Positions 1 through 8,140 of a DNA stretch of 64,000 nucleotides are shown here, one piece after another. Below the pieces are notes generated by a model. That model was not told the origin of the DNA. It searched no databases and saw only the letters and a list, made by a program, of their open reading frames with translations. This DNA is from Thiobacillus denitrificans (GTDB taxonomy: Bacteria; Pseudomonadota; Gammaproteobacteria; Burkholderiales; Thiobacillaceae), in contig DYIY01000003.1 of assembly GCA_020723405.1 (NCBI GenBank), positions 186,001 to 250,000 on the forward strand, written 5' to 3'. Position 1 is the first letter of the stretch. The number at the start of each line of letters is the position of its first letter. The translations under genes and the position numbers were made by a program.

Positions 1-1
1 A

Positions 2-1111
2 GCGGTGCTGGACATCGTGCCCCTGCCCGACCTGGGAATCCGGGAATTCGCCGTGGGCGAGAAGCAGGTGCCCGCCACCGCCTTCGGCGCCCTGGTGGCC
101 ACCCTGGGCCAGCAGGATCCCTACTTCGTGGTCACCAACGCCGACGGCAACGAAGCCAGCGCCATGGCCAACATCAACCAGGCCCTGAAGATCCGCCACC
201 CGGTGGAGGACCTGCTCTACCACCAGGAGCCCGGCGGCCAGGTCTACGAGCCCCTCAACGAGGACGCCTGCGCCGGCCTGGCGGCGGGCCTGGCCCTGTT
301 CGGCGCCCGGTCCCTGTGGCTGTCCTACGAGAGCTTCGCCATCAACGGCTGGCCCATCGTGCAGACCGTGACCCAGGCCATGGCCGAACTGCGCCGGCCG
401 ACCCCGTCCCTGGTGTGCATGTTCACTGCCGGCGCCCTGGAGCAGGGGCGCAACGGCTGGACCCACCAGCGCCCGGAGATCGAGAACTACTTCGCCGCCC
501 AGATGCGCAACGGCAACTTCTACGCCCTGTTCCCCTGCGACGCCAACCAGATCCAGGCGGCCTACGAGTGGGCCCTGAACAGCCACAACAAGGGCATCGC
601 CATCATCGCTTCCAAGAGCCCCCTGCCGGTGCACACCACCCTGGAGCAGGCCCGGCGGGGCATCGAGGACGGCGCGGTGACCCTGTACGAAAGCGCGACG
701 GGTTCGCGGACCGTGGTGTTCGCCGTGACCGGCGACATGGCCCTCCTGCCCGTGTTCGAGGCCAAGGACCGGCTGGAGGCGGACGGCGTGAAGGTGCGCA
801 TCGTGTCGGTGGCCAATCCCCGTCGCCTCTACCGGCCGTCTGACGTGGCCTGGGACACGGTGTCGCAACCCGACGGGGCCTTCATGGCCGACGCGGCCTT
901 CGACGCCCTGTTCGACGGCGACGCCCTGATCGGCGTCAGCGGCGGCCCCTCCGGCCCCCTGGAGCCGGTGCTGCTGCGCAGCCGGGCCGCCCGGCGGGAC
1001 GTGATGGCCTGGAAGCGGGGGGAAACCACCGCCAGCCCGGGGGAGATCATGGCCTTCAACGGGTTGACGGGCGAGGCCATGGCGGCGCGGGCGAAGGCCA
1101 TGCTGGGCTGA
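2..1111 (+). CDS. xfp: Phosphoketolase, C-terminal part (gene begins before the window)
   Basis: This is the last ~370 residues of a thiamine-diphosphate phosphoketolase (family length about 790), which splits xylulose-5-P and/or fructose-6-P with phosphate into acetyl-phosphate plus glyceraldehyde-3-P or erythrose-4-P. The reading frame is open to the left edge. The segment contains family hallmarks: YESFAINGWPIVQTVTQAM, the GALEQGRNGWTHQRPEIENY block, and the IAIIASKSPLPV strand of the C-terminal domain. A GTG at position 5 is in frame but lies in the middle of the protein and is not a start. The stop at 1109-1111 is followed by a repeat array and then a sugar-acid kinase on the same strand. 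Family assignment is firm. Preference for xylulose-5-P or fructose-6-P cannot be told from this part. Confidence 0.93.
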   Translation, partial: AVLDIVPLPDLGIREFAVGEKQVPATAFGALVATLGQQDPYFVVTNADGNEASAMANINQALKIRHPVEDLLYHQEPGGQVYEPLNEDACAGLAAGLALFGARSLWLSYESFAINGWPIVQTVTQAMAELRRPTPSLVCMFTAGALEQGRNGWTHQRPEIENYFAAQMRNGNFYALFPCDANQIQAAYEWALNSHNKGIAIIASKSPLPVHTTLEQARRGIEDGAVTLYESATGSRTVVFAVTGDMALLPVFEAKDRLEADGVKVRIVSVANPRRLYRPSDVAWDTVSQPDGAFMADAAFDALFDGDALIGVSGGPSGPLEPVLLRSRAARRDVMAWKRGETTASPGEIMAFNGLTGEAMAARAKAMLG

Positions 1112-1118
1112 TCCCGGG

Positions 1119-1640
1119 TTCCCCCCTTTGAAAAAGGGGGGTTAGGGGGGATTTCGTTGCGGCATCACGTACTGGAGAGCCCTGCTAAATCCCCCCCGGC
1201 CCCCCTTTACGAAAGGGGGGAGAACACCCCCGCGAATCACCAGGAATCAGCGACCATGGACAACGCCAACCGCATCGATCACACCCACCCCGCCACCCCA
1301 CCGGGCTGCTGCCGTTCCCCCCTTTGCAAAGGGGGGTAGGGGGGATTTCGTAGCGGCATCACGTACAGGAGAGCCCTGCTAACCCCCCCCGGCCCCCCTT
1401 TACAAAAGGGGGGAGAAAACCCCGCGAATCACCAGGAATCAGCGACCATGGACAACGCCAGCCGCATCGATCACACCCACCCCGCCAACCCACCGGGCGG
1501 TTGCCGTCCCCCCCTTTGTAAAGGGGGGTAGGGGGGATTTCGCAACGGCATCACCTATTGGAGAGCCCTGCCAAATCCCCCCCGGCCCCCCTTTACGAAA
1601 GGGGGGAGAACGCCCAGCGAATCACGAGGAGTCAGCCACC
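1119..1640. repeat. Three tandem ~192-bp units, each a palindromic REP-like pair plus a gene-start-like segment
   Basis: This intergenic stretch holds three head-to-tail copies of a 192-193 bp unit (about 1119-1314, 1315-1506, 1507-1640). Each unit has a left arm (CCCCCCTTTGCAAAGGGGGG followed by TAGGGGGGATTT), a ~30-bp spacer containing GGAGAGCCCTGC, and a right arm that is its near-inverse (AAATCCCCCCCGGCCCCCC, then TTTACGAAAGGGGGG). Each right arm is followed by AATCACCAGGAATCAGC and an ATG. These ATGs lie at 1256, 1448 and 1641; the third is the start of the downstream kinase. After the first two, the same 5' coding-like stretch (MDNANRIDHTHPA or MDNASRIDHTHPA) runs into the next palindrome. 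The arms match the repeats in glcF, between cbbQ and cbbO, and at 46768. Confidence 0.9.
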
Positions 1641-3038
1641 ATGCCTCACACCAAGATCATCGTCCTCGACGACGACCCTACCGGCAGCCAGACGGTCCAT
1701 TCCTGCCTGCTGCTCACCCGCTGGGATCCGGCCACCCTCCAGGCAGCCCTGCTGGATGACGCCCCCCTGTTCTTCGTGCTGACCAACACCCGGGGCATGG
1801 ACGCGGCCCGGGCGGCGGCCGTCACCGGGGAAGTCTGCGCCAACCTGCGCCTGGCCCTGGCGGACCTGGCGGCCGGCGGGCGCACCCTCCAGCCCATCCT
1901 GGTGAGCCGCTCCGATTCCACCCTGCGCGGCCATTACCCGGTGGAGACCGACGTGATGGCTGAAACGCTTGGCCCCTTCGATGCCCATTTCCTGGTGCCG
2001 GCCTTCTTCGAGGGCGGGCGCAGTACCCGTGACAGCGTCCACTACCTGAAGGTGGACGGGGTGCCCACGCCGGTCCACGAAACCGAGTTCGCCCGGGATT
2101 CGGTGTTCGGCTACCGGCACAGCTACCTGCCCGACTACGTGGAGGAAAAGACCCGGGGCCGCATTCCCGCCGGCCAGGTGGAACGCTTCCTGCTGGCGGA
2201 CCTGGCCCCGGGCCGGGAGGACGCCTTGCTGGCCCGGCTCATGGCCCTGACCGACAACCGCTGCTGCGTGGTGGACGGCAAGGACCAGGCGGACCTGGAC
2301 CGCTTCGCCGCCGCCGTGCGCCGGGCCAGCGCCGCCGGCAAGCGCTTCCTGTTCCGTTCCGCCGCCAGCCTGCTCACCGCCCTGGCCGGCCTGCCACCCC
2401 AGCCGGTAACCGCTGCGGCCATGGGCCGCTACGTGCGGGACGGACGCCCCGGGGCGGTCGTCGTCGGCTCCCACGTGCAGAAGACCACCCTGCAACTTAA
2501 ACGCCTGCTGGCCGAGCCGGGGGTGCGGGGCCTGGAAGTGGACGTGGACCGCATCCTGCCGGACCGGGCATCCTTGCTGGCAGAAGTCCTGGCCCAGGCG
2601 GCCGCGGCCCATCACCAGGACTGCACCCCGGTGATCTACACCAGCCGGGTGGAGCGCCAGTTCGCCAGCCAGGCCGAGCGACTGGCCTTCGGCGAAACCG
2701 TGTCGGCCTTCCTCATGGACGTGGTGCGGGGCCTGCCCCCGGGCCTGGGCTTCCTGGTGAGCAAGGGGGGCATCACCTCCAACGACGTGCTGTCCGACGG
2801 CCTGGCCCTGGCCACCAGCCGGGTACTGGGCCAGGTGCTGCCCGGCTGTTCCATGGTGCGCTGCCCCGCCGACCATCCCCGTTTCCCCGATCTGCCGGTG
2901 GTCATCTTCCCCGGCAACGTGGGCGACGAGAATGCCCTGGCCACGGTCCACCGCCGCCTGGCCCCCAAGCCGGCGATTACGGGCCAGGCTTGCGCCACCC
3001 GGCATAATGGCGTCCATGAATCCTGCGTTCCTGTCTGA
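1641..3038 (+). CDS. Four-carbon acid sugar kinase family protein (DUF1537; OtnK/YgbK type)
   Basis: A 465-residue protein of the two-domain sugar-acid kinase family that phosphorylates four-carbon acids such as threonate, erythronate or 3-oxo-tetronate. The N-terminal substrate domain opens with the family motif DDDPTGSQT (residues ~9-17) and has SRSDSTLRGHYP near residue 90. The C-terminal nucleotide-binding domain has VVVGSHVQKTT near 275 and the Gly-rich SKGGITSNDVLSDGLALAT near residue 375. The ATG at 1641 follows GAGGAGTCAGCC and sits at the junction with the third upstream repeat unit. Its 3' end overlaps glcD by 23 bp, so it is probably co-transcribed with glcDEF. The true substrate is unknown; the setting between phosphoketolase and glycolate oxidase suggests salvage of C2-C4 sugar acids, which is inference. 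Confidence 0.85.
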   Translation: MPHTKIIVLDDDPTGSQTVHSCLLLTRWDPATLQAALLDDAPLFFVLTNTRGMDAARAAAVTGEVCANLRLALADLAAGGRTLQPILVSRSDSTLRGHYPVETDVMAETLGPFDAHFLVPAFFEGGRSTRDSVHYLKVDGVPTPVHETEFARDSVFGYRHSYLPDYVEEKTRGRIPAGQVERFLLADLAPGREDALLARLMALTDNRCCVVDGKDQADLDRFAAAVRRASAAGKRFLFRSAASLLTALAGLPPQPVTAAAMGRYVRDGRPGAVVVGSHVQKTTLQLKRLLAEPGVRGLEVDVDRILPDRASLLAEVLAQAAAAHHQDCTPVIYTSRVERQFASQAERLAFGETVSAFLMDVVRGLPPGLGFLVSKGGITSNDVLSDGLALATSRVLGQVLPGCSMVRCPADHPRFPDLPVVIFPGNVGDENALATVHRRLAPKPAITGQACATRHNGVHESCVPV

Positions 3039-4467
3039 GCTGCGCCGCGCCCTGCCGGCCAGCGCCCTGCTGGTGGAGGCCGAGGCCCTGCACCCCTACG
3101 AGTGCGACGGCCTGTCGGCCTACCGCCAGGTGCCCCTGGCCGTCTGCCTGCCCGACACCCTGGAGCAGGCCCGGGCGGTGCTGGCCGCCTGCCGCACCCA
3201 TCAGGTGCCGGTGGTGGCCCGGGGGGCGGGCACCGGCCTGTCTGGCGGGGCCCTGCCCCTGGCCGACGGGGTGGTCCTCTCCCTGGCCCGCTTCAACCGC
3301 ATCCTGGCCATCGACGCGGAAAACCGCCTGGCCCGGGTCCAGCCCGGGGTGCGCAACCTGGCCATCTCGGAAGCCGCCGCCCCCTTCGGGCTCTATTACG
3401 CTCCGGACCCCTCCTCCCAGATCGCCTGTTCCATCGGCGGCAACGTGGCGGAGAACTCCGGCGGGGTGCACTGCCTGAAATACGGCCTCACCGTGCACAA
3501 CCTGCTGGCCCTGAAGGTGCTCACCCTGGACGGGGAACTGCTGGAGATCGGCCTGGAGGCCCCGGACAGCCCGGGCTACGACCTGCTGGCCCTGATGACC
3601 GGTTCCGAGGGCCTGCTGGGCCTGGTGGTGGAAGTCACGGTGAAACTGCTGGTGAAGCCGGAGCGGGCCCAGGTGGTGCTGGCCGCCTTCGCGTCGGTGG
3701 AAGCCGCCGGGGCGGCGGTGGCCGACATCATCGGCGCCGGCATCCTGCCCGCCGGGCTGGAGATGATGGACAACCTGTCCATCCGCGCCGCCGAGGATTT
3801 CGTCCACGCCGGCTACCCGGTGGACGCCGCCGCCATCCTGCTGTGCGAGCTGGACGGGGCCAACGCCGAGGTGTCGGAACAGATCATGGCGGTACGGGAC
3901 GTGCTGCTGAAATCCGGCGCCACCGAGGTGCGCACCGCCCAGGACGAGGCCCAGCGCCTGAAGTTCTGGGCCGGCCGCAAGGGGGCCTTTCCCGCCGTGG
4001 GCCGCATCAGCCCGGACTACTACTGCATGGACGGCACCATCCCCCGCCGCCACCTGGCCGGGGTGCTGGGCCGCATCGCCGAGTTGTCCAGTCAATACGG
4101 ATTGCGCGTCGCCAACGTGTTCCACGCCGGGGACGGCAACCTGCATCCCCTCATCCTGTTCGACGCCAACCTGCCCGGGGAGATGGACCGGGCCGAAGCC
4201 CTGGGCGCCGACATCCTGCGCCTGTGCGTGGAAGTGGGCGGCACCGTCACCGGCGAGCACGGCATCGGTGTGGAAAAGCTGGACGCCAGTTGCAGCCAGT
4301 TCACCCCGGAGGAACTGGCCCAGTTCCACGCCGTGAAGGCCGCCTTCGACCCGGACGGCCTGCTCAACCCGGGCAAGGCCGTGCCCACCCTGCACCGCTG
4401 CGCGGAACTGGGCAGGATGCACGTGCGCGGCGGGCAATTGCCGTTTCCGGAATTGCCGAGGTTCTGA
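3016..4467 (+). CDS. glcD: Glycolate oxidase FAD-binding subunit GlcD
   Basis: FAD-linked catalytic subunit of the three-part glycolate dehydrogenase that oxidises glycolate to glyoxylate and passes electrons to the respiratory chain. Recognised by strong similarity to GlcD: YECDGLSAYR, the FAD-binding RGAGTGLSGGALPL, YYAPDPSSQIACSIGGNVAEN, GGLEMMDNLSIRAAEDF-like text, and the C-terminal VANVFHAGDGNLHPLI and GEHGIG motifs. Length (483 aa) is normal. Start: ATG 3016 gives MNPAFLSELRRALP; an in-frame ATG at 3007 adds three residues, and neither has a clear ribosome site because translation is probably coupled to the upstream kinase. TGATG couples it to glcE. In an organism with form II RuBisCO the natural source of glycolate is the oxygenase side reaction. 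Confidence 0.96.
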   Translation: MNPAFLSELRRALPASALLVEAEALHPYECDGLSAYRQVPLAVCLPDTLEQARAVLAACRTHQVPVVARGAGTGLSGGALPLADGVVLSLARFNRILAIDAENRLARVQPGVRNLAISEAAAPFGLYYAPDPSSQIACSIGGNVAENSGGVHCLKYGLTVHNLLALKVLTLDGELLEIGLEAPDSPGYDLLALMTGSEGLLGLVVEVTVKLLVKPERAQVVLAAFASVEAAGAAVADIIGAGILPAGLEMMDNLSIRAAEDFVHAGYPVDAAAILLCELDGANAEVSEQIMAVRDVLLKSGATEVRTAQDEAQRLKFWAGRKGAFPAVGRISPDYYCMDGTIPRRHLAGVLGRIAELSSQYGLRVANVFHAGDGNLHPLILFDANLPGEMDRAEALGADILRLCVEVGGTVTGEHGIGVEKLDASCSQFTPEELAQFHAVKAAFDPDGLLNPGKAVPTLHRCAELGRMHVRGGQLPFPELPRF

Positions 4468-5510
4468 TGGAAGCCGACATCGTCGATCGCGTCCGCCAGG
4501 CACTGGCCGGCAAGACCCCCCTGCAACTGCGCGGTGGCGGCAGCAAGGACTTCTACGGCCGGCGCGCGGGCGGTGAAATCCTGGACCTCTCCGCCCATCG
4601 CGGCATCGTCAGCTACGAACCGTCGGAACTGGTGCTCACCGCCAAAGCCGGCACGCCCCTGGCGGAGATCCAGGCCATCCTGGCGGAAAACGGCCAGATG
4701 CTGCCCTTCGAGCCCCCCTCCTTCTCCCCCGCCGCCACCCTGGGCGGCATGGTGGCGGCGGGCCTGTCGGGGCCCCGGCGGCCCTGGGGCGGCTCGGTGC
4801 GGGACGCGGTGCTGGGGGTGAAGATCGTCAACGGCAAGGGCGAAGTGCTGCGCTTCGGCGGCCAGGTGATGAAGAACGTGGCCGGCTACGACCTGTCCCG
4901 GCTCATGGTGGGCGCCCTGGGCACCCTGGGGGTGCTGCTGGAAATCTCCGTAAAGGTGCTGCCCCGGCCGGCGGCGGAATTCACCCGGGCCTTCGAGCTG
5001 GCCCCCGCCGCCGTGGCCGAGAAGCTGGCCGAATGGGGGAGGCGGCCCCTGCCCCTGTCGGCCACCTGCTACCACGCCGGCCGGCTCCATGTGCGCCTGT
5101 CCGGCGGCCGGGCCTGCCTGGACGGGGCCCTGGCCCTGCTGGGCGGCGAGGACGCCGATCCTGCCCTGTGGCCGACCCTGGCCGACCAGCAACTGCCCTT
5201 CTTCCAGGGCGAGGGCCCCCTCTGGCGCATCGCCCTGCCCGCCGCCGCCCCGGCCCTGAACCTGCCCGGGGAATGCCTGGTGGAATGGGCCGGCGCCCTG
5301 CGCTGGCTACGCACCGACCTGTCGGCCAAAGCCCTGCGCCAGCGGGTGACGAGCCTGGGGGGCCACGCCACCCTGTTCCGCGGCGGCGATGAGAAAAGCG
5401 CCGTCTTCCACCCCCTGTCCCCGGCCCTGCTGGCCCTGCACCAGCGCCTGAAGCGGGCCCTGGACCCGGCCGGCCTGTTCAACCCGGGCCGGCTTTATCC
5501 GGAATTCTGA
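4467..5510 (+). CDS. glcE: Glycolate oxidase subunit GlcE
   Basis: 347-residue second FAD-binding subunit of glycolate oxidase. It has the short PCMH-type FAD domain: LRGGGSKDFYGR near residue 21, LVLTAKAGTPLAEI, the PAATLGGMVAAGLSGPRRPWGG loop region near 90-110, and QVMKNVAGYDLSRLMVGALGTLG near 130-150. It ends with LFNPGRLYPEF, the usual FAD-oxidase C-terminal signature. The start codon overlaps the glcD stop by one base (TGATG), and its own stop overlaps glcF in the same manner, so the three subunits are translationally coupled. Very confident as GlcE because of both sequence and D-E-F order. Confidence 0.95.
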   Translation: MEADIVDRVRQALAGKTPLQLRGGGSKDFYGRRAGGEILDLSAHRGIVSYEPSELVLTAKAGTPLAEIQAILAENGQMLPFEPPSFSPAATLGGMVAAGLSGPRRPWGGSVRDAVLGVKIVNGKGEVLRFGGQVMKNVAGYDLSRLMVGALGTLGVLLEISVKVLPRPAAEFTRAFELAPAAVAEKLAEWGRRPLPLSATCYHAGRLHVRLSGGRACLDGALALLGGEDADPALWPTLADQQLPFFQGEGPLWRIALPAAAPALNLPGECLVEWAGALRWLRTDLSAKALRQRVTSLGGHATLFRGGDEKSAVFHPLSPALLALHQRLKRALDPAGLFNPGRLYPEF

Positions 5511-6781
5511 TGCAGACCCGACTGCCCGATTCCCTGCTCGCCACCCCCCTGGGCCAGGAGGCGGACGCCATCCTGCGCAGTTGCGTCCATTGCGGCTTCT
5601 GCAACGCCACCTGTCCCACCTACCAGCTCCTGGGGGACGAACTGGACGGGCCCCGGGGCCGCATCTACCTGATGAAGCAGATGCTGGAGGGCCGGCCGGT
5701 CAGCGCCCTGACCCGGGGCCACCTGGACCGCTGCCTCACCTGCCGCAACTGCGAGACCACCTGCCCGTCGGGGGTGCAATACGGCCGCCTCATCGACCTG
5801 GGCCGGGAGATGGTGGAGCGGCTGGCGCCCCGGCCCGCCCCCGAGCGGCTGATGCGCGCCGGCCTGCGCAAGGCCCTGGCCAATGGGACGGTGTTCGGCA
5901 CCCTGCTCAAGGTGGGGCGCGGGATGAGCTGGGCGCTGCCGGCGACCTTGCAGGGACATCTCCCCTCTTTGCAAAAGGGGGGCAGGGGGGATTTCGCATC
6001 GGGCTCCCCTTTGCAAGCCGCTGACAAATCCCCCCCCGCCCCCCTGTTGCAAAAGGGGGCGTCCCAACGGCGCATGCTGTTGCTGACAGGCTGCGTCCAG
6101 CCCGCCCTGGCCCCGGAAACCAACACCGCTGCCACCCGGGTGCTGACCCGCCTGGGCATCCACCTCTTCGCCGCCCCGGAAGCCGGCTGCTGCGGCGCCC
6201 TCTCCCAGCACCTGGGTGCTGCGGAAACCGCCAAGGCCGCCATGCGCCGCAACATCGACGCCTGGTGGCCCCACCTGGAAGCCGGGGCGGAAGCCATCGT
6301 CATGACCGCCAGCGGCTGCGGCAGCCTGGTGAAGGAATACGGCCACCTGCTGCGCGACGACCCGGCCTACGCCGCCAAGGCGGCCCGGGTGTCCGGGCTG
6401 ACCCGGGACCTGGCGGAAGTGCTGGCCCGGGAAGACCTGTCCGCCTTCCGCACGGAACGGCCCCGGCCCATCGCCTTCCACCCCCCGTGCAGCCTGCAAC
6501 ACGGCCAGAAGGTGCGCGGCGTCATCGAAGGCATCCTGAGCGACGCCGGATTCCAGTTGCTGCCCGTGGCCGAAAGCCACCTGTGCTGCGGCTCCGCCGG
6601 CACCTACTCCCTGCTCCAGCCGGAACTGTCCAACCAGCTCCGGGAACGCAAGCTGGCCCACCTGCAAGCTCCCGGCCCGGCCCTCATCGCCACCGCCAAC
6701 GTGGGCTGCCAGACCCACCTGGCCGCCGCCAGCGGGGTGCCGGTGGTGCACTGGATCGAGCTCCTCGAACCCGGCGGCTAG
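5510..6781 (+). CDS. glcF: Glycolate oxidase iron-sulfur subunit GlcF, with an in-frame repeat-derived insert
   Basis: 423-residue Fe-S subunit that takes electrons from GlcD/GlcE. Two ferredoxin-like 4Fe-4S motifs are visible: C25-V-H-C28-G-F-C31-N-A-T-C35-P and [14 protein letters not shown] near residues 77-90. The C-terminal half has two CCG-type domains: [43 protein letters not shown] and [10 protein letters not shown]. Residues ~151-184, between the ferredoxin and CCG halves, are encoded by a palindromic repeat pair (5961-6059) and read [14 protein letters not shown]...[11 protein letters not shown]. This insertion falls where other GlcF proteins have a variable linker and keeps frame, so the protein is probably functional. 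Start overlaps the glcE stop (TGATG). Confidence 0.95.
   Translation: MQTRLPDSLLATPLGQEADAILRSCVHCGFCNATCPTYQLLGDELDGPRGRIYLMKQMLEGRPVSALTRGHLDRCLTCRNCETTCPSGVQYGRLIDLGREMVERLAPRPAPERLMRAGLRKALANGTVFGTLLKVGRGMSWALPATLQGHLPSLQKGGRGDFASGSPLQAADKSPPAPLLQKGASQRRMLLLTGCVQPALAPETNTAATRVLTRLGIHLFAAPEAGCCGALSQHLGAAETAKAAMRRNIDAWWPHLEAGAEAIVMTASGCGSLVKEYGHLLRDDPAYAAKAARVSGLTRDLAEVLAREDLSAFRTERPRPIAFHPPCSLQHGQKVRGVIEGILSDAGFQLLPVAESHLCCGSAGTYSLLQPELSNQLRERKLAHLQAPGPALIATANVGCQTHLAAASGVPVVHWIELLEPGG
5961..6059. repeat. REP-like palindromic pair inserted in frame inside glcF
   Basis: Left arm 5961-5995 (TCCCCTCTTTGCAAAAGGGG then GGCAGGGGGGATTTCG) and right arm 6026-6059 (AAATCCCCCCCCGCCCCCC then TGTTGCAAAAGGGGG) are inverted copies of one another and match the arms of the tandem array at 1119-1640. 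The whole pair is open in the glcF frame and adds about 33 codons. Confidence 0.85.
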
Positions 6782-6843
6782 CGGTATGCTCCCCGCGTTG
6801 CCGACAACAACAGACCGGGCAACGCGCAAACAGGGAGAACACC

Positions 6844-7518
6844 ATGGCCATCACCGATTGGCCCGAGGGCGACCGGCCCCGGGAGAAGCTGTTGCAACGG
6901 GGCGCCGCAGCCCTGTCCGACGCCGAACTGCTGGCCATCTTCCTGCGCGTGGGGGTGCCGGGCAAGAGCGCGGTGGACCTGGCCCGGGACCTGTTGGTCG
7001 GGTTCGGCAGCCTCACCCGCCTGTTCGCCGCCGACCAGGCCGCCTTCAGCGCCTTTCCCGGCATGGGCCCGGCCAAGTTCGCCCAGCTCCAGGCGGTGCT
7101 GGAGATGTCCCGCCGGGCCCTGGGGGAGACCATGCGGCACGGCGACGCCCTGAATTCCCCCGGGGCGGTGCGCGACTGGCTGCGCCTCAACCTGGGCGGC
7201 CTGGGCCACGAGGTGTTCAGCGTGGTGTTCCTGGACGCCCAGAACCGGGTGCTGGCCACCGAGGAACTGTTTCGCGGCACCCTCACCCAGACCTCGGTCT
7301 ATCCCCGGGAACTGGTGAAGCGGACCCTGGCCCACAACGCCGCCGGGGTGATCCTGGCCCACAACCATCCCTCCGGCGTGGCGGAACCCAGCCAGGCCGA
7401 CCGCTGGCTCACCGACCAGCTCAAGACCGCCCTGGGCCTGGTGGACGTGCGGGTGCTGGACCACTTCATCGTGGCCGGTTCCGCCACCCTTTCCTTCGCC
7501 GAGCGGGGGTGGCTCTGA
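6844..7518 (+). CDS. radC: RadC family protein (JAB-domain, UPF0758)
   Basis: 224-residue RadC-type protein. The N-terminal half has a helix-hairpin-helix-like segment ([29 protein letters not shown]). The C-terminal JAB/MPN metalloprotease-like domain carries the metal motif LAHNHPSG near residue 178 with a following DH (VRVLDHFIV). Biochemical role is unresolved in the family; the old DNA-repair assignment of radC was withdrawn. The start ATG at 6844 has CAGGGAGA nine bases upstream; longer upstream extension in this frame would run into glcF. It sits directly before the rpmB-rpmG promoter, which is the common radC-rpmB-rpmG arrangement of proteobacteria. Confidence 0.93.
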   Translation: MAITDWPEGDRPREKLLQRGAAALSDAELLAIFLRVGVPGKSAVDLARDLLVGFGSLTRLFAADQAAFSAFPGMGPAKFAQLQAVLEMSRRALGETMRHGDALNSPGAVRDWLRLNLGGLGHEVFSVVFLDAQNRVLATEELFRGTLTQTSVYPRELVKRTLAHNAAGVILAHNHPSGVAEPSQADRWLTDQLKTALGLVDVRVLDHFIVAGSATLSFAERGWL

Positions 7519-7529
7519 TGGGGAAAGCT

Positions 7530-7558
7530 TTGACGGGAAAAATGTTTTCCTGTATAAA
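7530..7558 (+). promoter_or_regulatory. Sigma-70 promoter for rpmB-rpmG
   Basis: TTGACG at 7530-7535 and TATAAA at 7553-7558 are separated by exactly 17 bases, close to the sigma-70 consensus. It lies 39 bases before the rpmB start, between radC and the ribosomal protein genes. Confidence 0.8.
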
Positions 7559-7597
7559 GGCCGACTTTCCGTTCAAGCAATTCCAGGGGTATTCATC

Positions 7598-7831
7598 ATG
7601 GCCCGTGTGTGTCAGGTCACCGGCAAGAAGCCGATGGTGGGGAACAACGTGTCCCACGCCAACAACAAGACCAAGCGTCGTTTCCTGCCCAACCTCCAGT
7701 ACCGCCGGTTCTGGGTCGAGAGCGAGAACCGCTGGGTTCGTCTGCGTGTTTCCAACGCCGCCCTGCGTCTGATCGACAAGAAGGGCATTGATGTCGTCCT
7801 GGCCGATCTGCGCGCCAGCGGCGCCCTGTAA
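7598..7831 (+). CDS. rpmB: 50S ribosomal protein L28
   Basis: 77-residue L28, a structural protein of the large ribosomal subunit. The opening [20 protein letters not shown] followed by [14 protein letters not shown] is diagnostic. Length is typical for proteobacteria. It is preceded by a near-consensus promoter and followed after 11 bases by rpmG with its own AGGAGAG ribosome site; a strong terminator closes the pair. Confidence 0.98.
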   Translation: MARVCQVTGKKPMVGNNVSHANNKTKRRFLPNLQYRRFWVESENRWVRLRVSNAALRLIDKKGIDVVLADLRASGAL

Positions 7832-7842
7832 GGAGAGCGATC

Positions 7843-8010
7843 ATGGCCAAAGGCGGACGCGAAAAGATCAAGCTGGAGTCCACTGCGGGCACCGGCCATT
7901 TCTACACCACCACCAAGAACAAGAAGACCATGCCCGGCAAGATGGAGATCAGCAAGTTCGATCCCGTTGCCCGCAAGCATGTGGCTTACAAGGAAACCAA
8001 GCTGAAGTAA
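7843..8010 (+). CDS. rpmG: 50S ribosomal protein L33 (zinc-independent form)
   Basis: 55-residue L33 starting [14 protein letters not shown] and ending [14 protein letters not shown]. It has no cysteines, so it is the form without the zinc ribbon. AAGGAGAGCGATC precedes the ATG. The rpmB-rpmG pair is the standard bacterial order. The gene is shorter than many predicted reading frames in this region but unmistakable. Confidence 0.98.
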   Translation: MAKGGREKIKLESTAGTGHFYTTTKNKKTMPGKMEISKFDPVARKHVAYKETKLK

Positions 8011-8032
8011 GCCCGGTTGTCTTCCGTGCAAG

Positions 8033-8056
8033 AACCCCGCTGCGGCGGGGTTTTTT
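8033..8056 (+). terminator. Rho-independent terminator after rpmG
   Basis: Stem CCCCGC-TGC-GCGGGG-type hairpin (AACCCCGCTGCGGCGGGG) followed by six T. The same hairpin and T tract recur after cbbM. Confidence 0.92.
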
Positions 8057-8140
8057 GTTGCCGGTCCCGGGGGATAATCCGGTCCTCCGCCAAAACCAGG
8101 GAGTCCCACGCCGTGCCGTTCCCTATCCGTCCGCTTGCCG

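Noticed and set aside
1157-1339. Small proteins encoded within the tandem array
   Set aside because: The frames consist mostly of translated palindromic repeat (SPPAPLYERGE, SPLCKGG); probably not independent genes, though the ATGs are noted as start-like modules.
1119-1640. CRISPR array
   Set aside because: Only three units of 192 bp with no short spacers and no cas genes; the units are palindromic repeats plus a gene-start-like segment.
3102-5510. An 800-codon open frame reading through glcD in another frame into glcE
   Set aside because: The glcD part is an out-of-frame shadow with extreme Arg/Pro/Gly composition; only the last 347 codons are the real glcE, with its own coupled start at 4467.
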